Assembly: GCA_964511425.1 (NCBI GenBank)
Contig: CAZEFI010000002.1
Location: 1-64,000 of the forward strand
Length of the DNA stretch: 64,000 nt
Direction of reading: 5' to 3'
Source of the DNA: Bin55 sp964511425
GTDB lineage: Bacteria > Pseudomonadota > Gammaproteobacteria > Pseudomonadales > Azotimanducaceae
The notes under the pieces were generated by a model. The model searched no databases. It saw only the letters and a list, made by a program, of their open reading frames with translations, and was not told where the DNA came from. This document shows positions 36,517-44,094 of this stretch, piece after piece; the first letter of the stretch is position 1, and each line of letters begins with the position of its first letter. Made by a program: the position numbers and the translations under genes.

Positions 36517-37614
36517 TTACGAAAGGATTTCAGTTTCTTGCACATGGAGTCCAAATCCCTCAAGTCCAACGAAGTCAACCTTTCGACCCGCGAGTATTTT
36601 GATTTTTTTGAGACCTAGGTCTGCTAGTATTTGCGCTCCAACACCGATCTCCAGCCAATCTTGAGATCTTTTCGTTTCGCGGCTTGTGCGGGATGTATGA
36701 TGAAGTTGTGCAAAGGGAACGCCTTCAGAACCAGCTCTTAAATAAATGAAAATGCCCCCTCCCGCGGCAACGAGTCGTTCCAAAGCGAGGTCGACAATTC
36801 GCTTCTCGTGATCCAGTTGCGGTCCGAATACATCCTCCACTAATCGCTCTCGGTGAATACGCACGAGTACCGTTTTGCGTGGATCCACATTTCCTACTTT
36901 GAGTACTAAGTGTTCAGCATCTTCAAACTGCGTTCGATACGAAAATGCTTTTGCTGCACCGTAGTTCGTACGGACGGTAAATTCCTTTATGCGTTCGACT
37001 AATCGTTCGCGGCGCTGTCGCCACGCGATAAGTTCTGCGATCGACGTAATTTTAAGATCATGTTCCTTGGCAAATTGAACAAGCTGGGACAATCGTTTGA
37101 CACTTCCATCGTCGTTAACGATTTCGGCGAGCAAACCCACAGGTGCGCACCCTGCAGCCGTGGCTAAATCAATAGCAGCTTCCGTGTGTCCTGATCGTAC
37201 AAGTACGCCGCCGCGCATAGCTACCAAAGGAAACACATGCCCTGGACGAACGAAATCTGATGCATGGGTGTTATTACTAGCGAGTGCTACGATCGTATTG
37301 GCACGCTCCTCTGCGGCGATGCCGGTTGACAAACCATGTTTGTAGTCAATGCTAACGGTAAATGCCGTGCTCAACGGCGCATCGTTTCTAGCAACCATCG
37401 GTTGTAGCTGTAATCGTTCAGCTTGTTCAAGCGTTATCGGAGTGCAGAGGATTCCGCTGGTATGACGCACCATGAATGCCACACGCTCGGGTGTAGCTTT
37501 CGCGGCAGCCATGATCAGATCACCTTCGTTCTCTCGATCGTCATCATCCACGACGATGACTAATTCACCACGCCCTACCGCTTCAATCGTTGCTTCAACG
37601 CTGTCAAATTTCAT
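36517..37614 (-). CDS. ribBA: RibBA-type riboflavin protein with degenerate GTP cyclohydrolase II half
   Basis: The first 200 or so residues are 3,4-dihydroxy-2-butanone-4-phosphate synthase (ELVIVVDDDDRENEGDL; RHTSGILC; RPGHVFPLVA; RSGHTEAAIDL). The C-terminal half resembles GTP cyclohydrolase II but lacks the zinc site: where active enzymes have H-S-E-C-x-T-G-D-V-F-G-S-x-R-C-D-C-G, this reads HRERLVEDVFGPQLDHEK, with all three cysteines gone. It is thus probably active only as RibB, matching the known RibB-X hybrids. ATG 37614 is preferred over the TTG four codons upstream. I see no FMN riboswitch before it. About 365 residues. Confidence 0.92.
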   Translation of the reverse strand: MKFDSVEATIEAVGRGELVIVVDDDDRENEGDLIMAAAKATPERVAFMVRHTSGILCTPITLEQAERLQLQPMVARNDAPLSTAFTVSIDYKHGLSTGIAAEERANTIVALASNNTHASDFVRPGHVFPLVAMRGGVLVRSGHTEAAIDLATAAGCAPVGLLAEIVNDDGSVKRLSQLVQFAKEHDLKITSIAELIAWRQRRERLVERIKEFTVRTNYGAAKAFSYRTQFEDAEHLVLKVGNVDPRKTVLVRIHRERLVEDVFGPQLDHEKRIVDLALERLVAAGGGIFIYLRAGSEGVPFAQLHHTSRTSRETKRSQDWLEIGVGAQILADLGLKKIKILAGRKVDFVGLEGFGLHVQETEILS

Positions 37615-37824
37615 GGTGATTGGCAAGTTTGCTCTGTTACGATAGTTAAGCTGAAAAAAATGACGGGAAAGAGAGTGCTATATTTTAAGAGGAAGGTCAA
37701 GGTAGAGACACGTGAAAAACATGAGGAAAGACTTTCGAAGATTCGGAGCTCAGTTCAACTGAATACGGCGTTGATTTGTCATCGCTCGAATGCTTAATCT
37801 CACTTATAATTTTTGGTTTCCCGG

Positions 37825-37901
37825 GCGCTCGTAGCTCAACTGGATAGAGCACCAGGCTTCGAACCTGGGGGTTCGGGGTTCGAGTCCCTGCGGGCGCGCC
37901 A
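37825..37901 (+). tRNA. tRNA-Arg (anticodon TCG)
   Basis: A full cloverleaf with encoded CCA. The acceptor stem GCGCTCG pairs with CGGGCGC (one T-G and six other pairs); the D arm is GCTC...GAGC; the anticodon stem CCAGG/CCTGG encloses CTTCGAA, giving anticodon TCG. The T arm is CGGGG/CCCTG-like around TTCGAGT. The discriminator is G, followed by CCA. It reads CGA (and possibly other CGN) arginine codons. Confidence 0.96.
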
Positions 37902-37973
37902 ACAAAAACATAAAACCAGCTCTCCATCGAGTGTTGCGTTCTCTCTTTAGCCCCAAAATCTAGTGTAAACAGG

Positions 37974-38001
37974 TTGCAATTTAAATGCTAATGATTATCA
38001 T
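37974..38001 (+). promoter_or_regulatory. Predicted feoA promoter placing the start site on the ATG
   Basis: TTGCAA (37974-37979) and TATCAT (37996-38001) are separated by 16 bases. Transcription would begin about 7 bases after the -10 element, at 38008, the A of the feoA ATG. This is a consensus match by eye, not a measured start. Confidence 0.5.
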
Positions 38002-38007
38002 TAGCAT
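37985..38007. promoter_or_regulatory. Fur box abutting the feoA start codon
   Basis: A perfect inverted repeat, ATGCTAATGAT-T-ATCATTAGCAT. The inner 19 bases (37987-38005) match 16 of 19 positions of the Fur consensus GATAATGATAATCATTATC. It covers the predicted -10 element and ends at the base before the ATG, so bound Fe-Fur would block transcription of feoAB. Confidence 0.8.
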
Positions 38008-38241
38008 ATGATTTCCCTGAGTCTTTTGAGCCAAGGTGACACCGCGAGAATTGTCGGTTATAAGACTCAGCCACCACATGCGCATCAACTTCAATGCCTT
38101 GGATTGGTTCCAGGAACTATTGTTTCGATTCTCCGCGTTGCGCCGATGGGAGATCCAGTACATCTCAAATTACGTGATTACGATCTTTGTCTGCGTCGTA
38201 AGGACCTCGATTGCATCAGGGTTGCTCCAATACGGAAGTGA
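38008..38241 (+). CDS. feoA: Ferrous iron transport protein FeoA
   Basis: A 77-residue SH3-like cytoplasmic protein that assists FeoB. The pattern LSQGDTARIVGY...HAHQLQCLGLVPGTIVSILRVAPMGDPVHLKLRDYDLCLRRKD is typical. The ATG directly follows the Fur palindrome, leaving no space for a ribosome-binding site; a TTG at 38026 is a poorer alternative. It is translationally coupled to feoB by a GTGA overlap. Confidence 0.92.
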   Translation: MISLSLLSQGDTARIVGYKTQPPHAHQLQCLGLVPGTIVSILRVAPMGDPVHLKLRDYDLCLRRKDLDCIRVAPIRK

Positions 38242-40331
38242 CCAAAAAAGTCGCGCTAATTGGAAATCCCAATGGCGGCAAAACCACTCTCTTTAATACA
38301 CTCACGCGTGGCTCGCAGCGCACCGGAAATTGGTCGGGAGTGACCGTCGACAAAAGGATCGGTACTACGGCATTCGAACAGACCACGTTCGACATCGTCG
38401 ATTTGCCAGGGCTTTACAGTTTAACGAACTTAGACGGCAACGACAAACTTGACGAAGCACTCACGCGCTCTTACTTGCAACAACTAAATGCGGATGTGAT
38501 CGTTAATGTTGTAGATGCGACTACTCTTGCGCGCGGCCTGTTCCTCACAACACAGTTACTAGAGATTGATATCCCAGTAGTAATTGCGCTGACAATGTCC
38601 GATATAGCCGCAAATCAGAGGTTAAAGCTCAATTGTTCTGCGCTTAGCGCACAACTTCAATGTCCGGTCGTGCTTGTCGATGCAACGCGTGCTACTACAC
38701 GAAACAAGTTACTAAAAACTATTCAAGTAGCGCGGACTACGCAGTCAAAAAAGAAGATTGAATTCGCAGATCGCTATACGTTTGTTGACGAACTAGTCAA
38801 GGAAACAGTACGCCGTTCAGATAAATCTGAGCACATTTCCTTCCATATAGATCGATGGGTATTAAACCGATATCTAGCAATACCCATTTTTCTCATCGTA
38901 ATGTATGCAATGTTCTTTTTTGCGATTAATGTCGGGGCGGTATTTATCGATTTTTTTGACATCATCGGTGGGATGGTGTTCGTTGAGACCCCGCGATTGC
39001 TATTGCAAACAGTTGGTAGTCCTGATTGGTTAACTGCATTCGTTGCTGACGGAGTCGGAGGAGGGGTACAACTCGTGGGTACATTTCTTCCAGTCATTGG
39101 AGCGTTGTTTCTTTTTCTGTCGACACTTGAGGATTCAGGATACATGGGCCGGGTTGCATTTATCTTGGACAAACCATTGCGCGCTTTCGGGCTTCCTGGG
39201 AAAGCACTAGTACCTCTGATAGTAGGTTTTGGTTGCAATGTTCCGAGCGTCATGAGCACACGAAGTCTCAACAACAAACCAGATCGTATTCTTACAACCA
39301 TTATGGCACCGTTCATGTCTTGTGGTGCGCGCTTGACGGTGTATGTGCTATTCGTCGCTGCATTTTTTCCAAACCATGGTCAAAACATCGTATTTTTGCT
39401 TTACCTTATCGGCATCGTGGTGGCTCTGGGTACTACTTGGATAGTGAGAAAGCAGTTACAAAATTCTTCCACAAGCGTGTATGTACAAGAATTACCGAAA
39501 TACCACTTACCTACTTTGCGGAATTTAGGAAAGCATACGTGGCATCGGCTAAAAGACTTCGTACTTCGTGCCGGCCGCGCGATCGTCGTTGTCGTAGTGG
39601 TTCTACAAGTGATCAGTTCTATCGGCACTGACGGTTCTTTTGGGAACGAAAATAGTGAAAAGTCACTACTTTCTGCGATTGGTCGCACAATAACTCCGGT
39701 GTTTAACCCTATGGGAATCGACAAAGAAAATTGGCCTGCGACAGTCGGAATATTTACGGGATTCTTCGCTAAGGAAGTAGTCGTTGGTACGCTTGATGCA
39801 CTTTACACACCAAGTACTGACTCAGATCAACCGTTTGAATATGGGACGACAATTACAAATGCCGTGGTTTCAATTCCACAAAATCTTCTCGCAGTTGGAA
39901 GTACACTACTGGATCCGCTTGGTCTGAAAATCAACAATGCAGACACGCTAACCGAACGCGCTGTGCAAAACGACGTTGATATCAACACCGTATTAGCGAT
40001 GCAATCGTTGTTTCATGGTAAACTGGGAGCGTTTAGTTACTTAGTGTTTGTTTTGCTGTATGTCCCATGCGTTGCTACTGTCGGTGTGATCTTACGAGAA
40101 CTCGGCGCATACTGGGCAACTTTCAGCGTTGTCTGGAGTGTAACCGTAGCGTATGCGATGGCAGTCTGTGTGTATCAAGTAGGACAACTCGGTTCAAGTC
40201 CGGTGGAAGCGATCATCTGGATATTTGGTATGATCGCACTAACCACAGTTTGCATGGCGGTACTCCGGCAAAGCGGAAGACGAGCAGAAAAATCTCAGCG
40301 AAACGTTTTGAGAGTCGTTCAGCTTGATTAG
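38238..40331 (+). CDS. feoB: Ferrous iron transporter FeoB
   Basis: An Fe(II) transporter with an N-terminal G domain and a polytopic membrane part, about 697 residues from GTG 38238 (overlapping the feoA stop). G1 is GNPNGGKTTLFN, G3 is DLPGLYSL. G4 reads ALTMSD where the family usually has N-x-x-D, so the guanine-contacting Asn is Thr (T119 in this numbering). The membrane part has the conserved GCNVPSVMSTRSL and FMSCGARLTVYVLF blocks. No feoC follows. The longer frame from TTG 38211 would lie inside feoA. Confidence 0.95.
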   Translation: MTKKVALIGNPNGGKTTLFNTLTRGSQRTGNWSGVTVDKRIGTTAFEQTTFDIVDLPGLYSLTNLDGNDKLDEALTRSYLQQLNADVIVNVVDATTLARGLFLTTQLLEIDIPVVIALTMSDIAANQRLKLNCSALSAQLQCPVVLVDATRATTRNKLLKTIQVARTTQSKKKIEFADRYTFVDELVKETVRRSDKSEHISFHIDRWVLNRYLAIPIFLIVMYAMFFFAINVGAVFIDFFDIIGGMVFVETPRLLLQTVGSPDWLTAFVADGVGGGVQLVGTFLPVIGALFLFLSTLEDSGYMGRVAFILDKPLRAFGLPGKALVPLIVGFGCNVPSVMSTRSLNNKPDRILTTIMAPFMSCGARLTVYVLFVAAFFPNHGQNIVFLLYLIGIVVALGTTWIVRKQLQNSSTSVYVQELPKYHLPTLRNLGKHTWHRLKDFVLRAGRAIVVVVVVLQVISSIGTDGSFGNENSEKSLLSAIGRTITPVFNPMGIDKENWPATVGIFTGFFAKEVVVGTLDALYTPSTDSDQPFEYGTTITNAVVSIPQNLLAVGSTLLDPLGLKINNADTLTERAVQNDVDINTVLAMQSLFHGKLGAFSYLVFVLLYVPCVATVGVILRELGAYWATFSVVWSVTVAYAMAVCVYQVGQLGSSPVEAIIWIFGMIALTTVCMAVLRQSGRRAEKSQRNVLRVVQLD

Positions 40332-40362
40332 AAAAAGAACCCTGCGAAGTGAGTCCAGGCAC

Positions 40363-40370
40363 ATTTGTTT
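40363..40370. repeat. Left copy of the 8-bp target duplication
   Basis: ATTTGTTT directly before the left terminal inverted repeat of the 593-bp element. The same eight bases directly follow the right one at 40964-40971. Confidence 0.8.
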
Positions 40371-40393
40371 GGGACTTATAGGGAATACTACAC
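40371..40393 (+). repeat. Left terminal inverted repeat (23 bp)
   Basis: Starts GGGACTTATAGG and ends AATACTACAC; identical at all 23 positions to the reverse complement of 40941-40963. Confidence 0.9.
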
Positions 40394-40911
40394 AAAGTGT
40401 AGATTTCCTACCTTTTGACGGCTCTTTGGAGTGGCCAACGCCAACGCTCCTCCCCGTCCAGATGCCCCAGTCCCCAAGGCCAAAATATTCAACGCAGCAT
40501 TAATATCTGCGTTGCCACTGTGCCCACAAGCAGTACAGTGAAATTCTGCTTGTGATACTCTGTTTTCTTTGTTGATGTTGCCGCATCGATGACATGTTTG
40601 TGAGGTGTATCGTGCTGGTACCTTCGTCAAGGTGTGGGCCTTGTATCCGATCATTTGCTCCAACTGACCCCAACCCGATCCGAGAATCTCTCGGTTTAAC
40701 CCCGCTTTGGCCTTAACGTTCGTACCGGGCTCTGCTTTGGTACCTTTGGCAGATTTGGTCATGCCTCGTGTGTTGAGGTCTTCTAATACTACCTCTGCCG
40801 CGGTATCAGCACAAATCCGGGAGACTTGGTGGCACCAGCCAAACACGCCAATTGACGAGCTCGCGCTTTCGTGCCCGGTATTAATCGATAGGTTATCCCT
40901 CGGTGTTCCAT
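40388..40911 (-). pseudogene. Internally deleted, frameshifted tnpB
   Basis: From ATG 40911 the minus strand reads MEHRGITYRLIPGTKARAR and ends CLAGA, the opening of a TnpB (RuvC-type nuclease). The sequence then joins, in another frame, HQVSRICADTAAEVVLEDL, a block that normally occurs about 200 residues later. It continues with the C-terminal RuvC part and zinc finger (TCHRCGN...FHCTACGHSGNADINAALNI) to a TAG inside the left inverted repeat. The central wedge/REC region and first RuvC Asp are gone. The 152-residue frame 40388-40846 alone could in principle be translated but lacks the nuclease core. Confidence 0.85.
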
Positions 40912-40940
40912 AGTGTTATTATATACAGTTCTTCGGCGTC

Positions 40941-40963
40941 GTGTAGTATTCCCTATAAGTCCC
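40941..40963 (-). repeat. Right terminal inverted repeat (23 bp)
   Basis: Reads GTGTAGTATT...AAGTCCC on the plus strand, the exact reverse complement of the left repeat. Confidence 0.9.
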
Positions 40964-40971
40964 ATTTGTTT
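40964..40971. repeat. Right copy of the 8-bp target duplication
   Basis: ATTTGTTT, matching 40363-40370. Confidence 0.8.
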
Positions 40972-40983
40972 CTACGTTTCTCG

Positions 40984-42075
40984 TTAACTAAGTCGTTCAA
41001 GAAACTGTGTCACTTCTTTGCGTGAGTGTTGTTTCGCATACGTAAGGGGAACTACTCCGTCGACATCCGGAGCGGACGCATCGACCCCATGCTCGACAAG
41101 CGTTTGGAGTATTTCCATTTTCGCACCATATATTGCTGCCAAATGGAGCAAAGTTCGTTGTTTGGCATCGGTATGTGTCGCACTCGCTCCATGACTTAGT
41201 AACCAAGGGACCACTTTTGTTCGCCGGTATCGAAAGAGTTCCATAATTGGTGTATTCTTCGCATACTCCTGATTCCAATTAGCTCCGTAACTGTGCAGCA
41301 ATTCTAACACTTTCAAGTCCCCTCGAAACGTTGCCGCAAAAACGGGGGAATTTGGATCAGCACCGTTTTTAAGTAGAAACTCGGCTAGTGAGTTGTTTTC
41401 GGAATGTGCTACTGCAAACCAAAGCGGTGTGGGCTTGAATACTTGGGCACCATCCGGTATGTCGTACTTTTCATCGACAAAAGCTCCAGCTTCGAGTAGA
41501 ACTCTCGCGCAATCAATCGTTTGATCTGGACCCACCGATCGCCACATGCCGGAAATTCCGAGATAGTGAAGCGCGCTGTATTTTTGAGTGTCGAGTGTTG
41601 ATGCGGATTCGCGGCTGAGCATTTTTTTAATTTGTGCAGTCTCGTTGAGTGCCGCCGCAATGAACAGATCTAACCTGGTGAAATGTCGTAATCGTTCGAC
41701 AAATTCAAGGTTCGGTCCCATTGTTGCATAAACAATAGGCAACCACGACCACGGGCCTCCTACTAATGAAGGATCCGCTCCCGATTCAAGCAATATTTGC
41801 AAACATTGCAGATGTCCTTGATGTCGTGGAATCGTTTTGTGATGTTGCGTAATTCGGGTAAGTGGTGTGTGCCGTGACGCCGTACCAGCACGTTGATTTG
41901 GGTCTGCGCCTGCACGTAATAGTGCCTGGACAAGCTTCGGCTTTCCAAAAAACGCCGCATCGCAAAGAGGTTTCCAATGCGATGCAAGGTCGGGCGAATT
42001 TTGAATTAAGGAGTTAAACGTCCTGTCATCATCGTTTGCGATCGCGGTACACAATTGCTTGTAATTGACCACCAT
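40984..42075 (-). CDS. Ankyrin-repeat protein
   Basis: A 363-residue cytoplasmic protein built of about seven ankyrin repeats, with typical blocks such as LVQALLRAGADPNQR, CLQILLESGADPS, LAEFLLKNGADPNSP and LLHLAAIYGAKMEILQTLVEHGVDASAPD. No signal peptide or membrane helix. It lies 12 bases downstream of bfr on the same strand, so the two are probably cotranscribed. Ankyrin partners of heme proteins exist (AnkB next to catalase KatB in Pseudomonas); a similar supporting role for bacterioferritin is inference. Confidence 0.88.
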   Translation of the reverse strand: MVVNYKQLCTAIANDDDRTFNSLIQNSPDLASHWKPLCDAAFFGKPKLVQALLRAGADPNQRAGTASRHTPLTRITQHHKTIPRHQGHLQCLQILLESGADPSLVGGPWSWLPIVYATMGPNLEFVERLRHFTRLDLFIAAALNETAQIKKMLSRESASTLDTQKYSALHYLGISGMWRSVGPDQTIDCARVLLEAGAFVDEKYDIPDGAQVFKPTPLWFAVAHSENNSLAEFLLKNGADPNSPVFAATFRGDLKVLELLHSYGANWNQEYAKNTPIMELFRYRRTKVVPWLLSHGASATHTDAKQRTLLHLAAIYGAKMEILQTLVEHGVDASAPDVDGVVPLTYAKQHSRKEVTQFLERLS

Positions 42076-42087
42076 CGTGACGCAGGT

Positions 42088-42561
42088 CTACTCGTGCATC
42101 TGTTGCTCTAGATAGCTCTCGACTCCAATTCGCTTGATAAGATCTAATTGTGTTTCGATCCAATCCACGTGTTCTTCCTCGTTTTCCAAAATACTTTCGA
42201 AAAGTTCTCGAGTGACGTAATCTTGTACCGTTTCACAAAATTCGATACCAGCACGCAAATCTTGCAGGGCGTGCAGTTCTAAGTCCAAATCGCATTGTAA
42301 CATCTCTTCCGGTCGTTCTCCAATTCTTAGGTGCCCAAGTTCTTGTAAGTTCGGTACTCCCTCTAACAGTAAGATTCGTTGAATCAAAGCATCAGCATGT
42401 TGCATTTCCTCCTTTGATTCTTCGTATTCGTGATTTGCAAGACGGTTTAAGCCAAAGTCCTTCAACATGCGAGAATGAAGGAAGTATTGATTAATCGCGG
42501 TAAGCTCGTTTTTTAGAACAGTATTCAAGTGAACGAAAATTTTGGGGTCTTGTACTTGCAT
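42088..42561 (-). CDS. bfr: Bacterioferritin
   Basis: Iron-storage subunit of 157 residues that assembles into a 24-mer with heme between dimers. Ferroxidase ligands are visible at E19 (KNELTAINQY), E52/H55 (EEMQHAD), and the late pair in ENEEEHVDW. M53 in EEMQHAD is the expected axial heme ligand. The ATG lacks a recognisable ribosome-binding site. It is divergent from bfd across 141 AT-rich bases and leads into the ankyrin gene. Confidence 0.96.
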   Translation of the reverse strand: MQVQDPKIFVHLNTVLKNELTAINQYFLHSRMLKDFGLNRLANHEYEESKEEMQHADALIQRILLLEGVPNLQELGHLRIGERPEEMLQCDLDLELHALQDLRAGIEFCETVQDYVTRELFESILENEEEHVDWIETQLDLIKRIGVESYLEQQMHE

Positions 42562-42666
42562 ATATTTTTGTATTTAGAATCAATTGAGAGGTATAGTTTA
42601 CTGATTTTGTATTTCGAAGCAAAGTCTTATTATTAATTTATAGATCTTAATACTCAATTATTGAAT

Positions 42667-42696
42667 TTGATAATAATAATGATTATTATTTACAAT
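42667..42696 (+). promoter_or_regulatory. Predicted bfd promoter placing the start site on the ATG
   Basis: TTGATA (42667-42672) and TACAAT (42691-42696) are 18 bases apart. The expected transcription start, 7 bases after the -10 element, is 42703, the A of the bfd ATG, as at feoA. Inferred from consensus only. Confidence 0.5.
42669..42690. promoter_or_regulatory. Fur-like box between bfr and bfd
   Basis: GATAATAATAATGATTATT (42669-42687) matches 16 of 19 Fur consensus positions, and a perfect inverted repeat AATAATAAT-G-ATTATTATT overlaps it at 42672-42690. It fills the spacer between the predicted -35 and -10 of bfd. Whether it also governs bfr, about 110 bases away, is open. Confidence 0.65.
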
Positions 42697-42702
42697 ATTA
42701 TT

Positions 42703-42927
42703 ATGTTCGTATGTCTTTGTAATGCAGTAACCACCTCTCAGGTTGTTCAGTGTGTCCATGCGGGCCATACAAACCTTGATGCAGTGATCAAAGAACTAAA
42801 GGTGGGAATGAACTGTGGTTCCTGTGTTTATATGGTCTCGGAGCTAATCGCAAAAACTGCTGCACAGTACACGGTTGAAGACAAACAATCACCCTCCGCA
42901 ATCGATTGCGACCCACACTCAGAATAG
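42703..42927 (+). CDS. bfd: Bacterioferritin-associated ferredoxin
   Basis: A [2Fe-2S] protein of 74 residues that reduces and releases the iron stored in Bfr when iron is scarce. Cluster cysteines are in MFVCLCNAV and MNCGSCVYM, the BFD-like fold. ATG 42703 gives the standard MFVCLCNAVT opening; the frame runs upstream to 42661 through the Fur box and is not expected to be translated. No ribosome-binding site precedes it. Confidence 0.93.
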   Translation: MFVCLCNAVTTSQVVQCVHAGHTNLDAVIKELKVGMNCGSCVYMVSELIAKTAAQYTVEDKQSPSAIDCDPHSE

Positions 42928-42938
42928 GCCTTAATTTA

Positions 42939-43853
42939 TTACTCTCGCTCTAGCTCTAGTTTTCGTGAAGTATGCCGCGCAGCTTTTACTTCATTTCCTA
43001 AATGATCGTAGATTCGTGCTAAATTATGATGTGCCATCGCCATATTAGGTGCTCGAAGGTAATAACGAACAGCTAACTCGTACTCGTCCAACATGTCGAA
43101 TAGTGTCCCTAAGTTATAGTTTGCAAGTTCGTTTTCTGGACGAATGTCAAGTACTTTTTCATAAAGCTTCTTTGCGTCTCGATATTTGTCGTCGAGCTGG
43201 AGTAAGCGCCCGAGATTTATGTAGGCATCAATGTTGTTTTCGTCGAGTCCGATCGCATTTCGATAAGCATTACGCGCGCGCGGGACTTCGTTGAACGATT
43301 CAAACTGAATACCCAAGTTGAACCAATCGTCACTAGTAAGCTCATCACTCTCAAGAATCCGTTCTAACTCGGAATCCTGTAATGTTGCTGCGAAGGATTG
43401 TGATGGAGGAGGCTCGGAATTTAGACGAAATTGCAAGACATTTGAGTGCGTACTATCACAGTCTACATCAAAGTTGAAAAAGGTCTGCCCAGATGTGATG
43501 TGTTGATAGTAGCCATCCTTTTTAACTACCAAGTAAGGTCCGATTGAGGTCACGTCAAAGGAAGTAAGTGATTGTCTGGAATTAAATGAAGCCATGACAT
43601 CGCATAGCTGGGTAAGAATCGAACGAAAGGAACACTGGGATGAAATTAATTGTCCGATCCTTCGCAAGACAAGAATGTCCTGAAAAGACACTTGTATAGG
43701 TTTATTGTGCTCCTTCTTAAAAGGATTTATGAGCCCTCGGCGAGCTACCGCTTGAATTTGCCGCGCGGTTAATCCGCTGATTCTTTCAATCGCGCATATA
43801 TCAAAACTTGTTGCTTCGTAATTCACTGAAGTCTTTCGTGAACCAACGATCAC
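42939..43853 (-). CDS. MerR-like helix-turn-helix and TPR protein
   Basis: A 304-residue protein. Residues about 20-75 (ISGLTARQIQAVARRGLINPFK...QVSFQDILVLRRIGQLI) resemble the MerR winged helix domain. A middle region of about 80 residues is unknown. From about 180 there are four to five tetratricopeptide repeats (WFNLGIQFESFNEVPRARNAYRNAIGL; AYINLGRLLQLDDKYRDAKKLYEKVL; NYNLGTLFDMLDEYELAVRYY). The combination suggests a regulator whose activity depends on a protein partner. It converges on bfd with 11 bases between the two stops. Confidence 0.75.
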   Translation of the reverse strand: MIVGSRKTSVNYEATSFDICAIERISGLTARQIQAVARRGLINPFKKEHNKPIQVSFQDILVLRRIGQLISSQCSFRSILTQLCDVMASFNSRQSLTSFDVTSIGPYLVVKKDGYYQHITSGQTFFNFDVDCDSTHSNVLQFRLNSEPPPSQSFAATLQDSELERILESDELTSDDWFNLGIQFESFNEVPRARNAYRNAIGLDENNIDAYINLGRLLQLDDKYRDAKKLYEKVLDIRPENELANYNLGTLFDMLDEYELAVRYYLRAPNMAMAHHNLARIYDHLGNEVKAARHTSRKLELERE

Positions 43854-44094
43854 CTAATAGTCCGCCCTTGATCTTTTTCACTCAAATTTTAACTCGAATT
43901 GATTCAACAAAACGTTGTTCTTACTCTCGCGATTACGTAATTTATTTCCAATTACATTCGGTTCTCGTTGCGCTGTCACGTCGAGGGACCAAATCTCAAA
44001 TAATGCCGATATTCTTGCAAGCATGTTTGCGAGAAAGTAGCTAACGGCACTACTTCGCTCTATCGACGCCAGCAAGGGTAATTTAGTTTACTAC

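Larger units (their letters stand above)
40371..40963. mobile_element. 593-bp element with terminal inverted repeats, carrying a dead tnpB
   Basis: Bounded by perfect 23-bp inverted repeats at 40371-40393 (GGGACTTATAGG...) and 40941-40963, each flanked outside by the direct repeat ATTTGTTT. An 8-bp duplication indicates insertion by a DDE-type transposase. IS200/IS605 elements, the usual tnpB carriers, have neither such ends nor target duplications. The only coding content is the tnpB remnant, so the element cannot move itself. It sits in the convergent space between feoB and the ankyrin gene. A 6-bp hairpin CTACAC-AAA-GTGTAG (40388-40402) overlaps the left end and the tnpB stop. The family cannot be named. 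Confidence 0.85.

Noticed and set aside
37615..37824. Possible FMN riboswitch before ribBA
   Set aside because: None of the conserved FMN-element blocks were seen on the minus strand.
37697..37927. Minus-strand open frame containing APAGTRTPNPQVRSLVLYPVELRAPG
   Set aside because: It is the antisense of tRNA-Arg; this string is a frequent false protein call opposite tRNA genes.
40388..40846. Intact 152-residue transposase
   Set aside because: It is only the C-terminal part of TnpB; the N-terminus is in another frame and the core is deleted.
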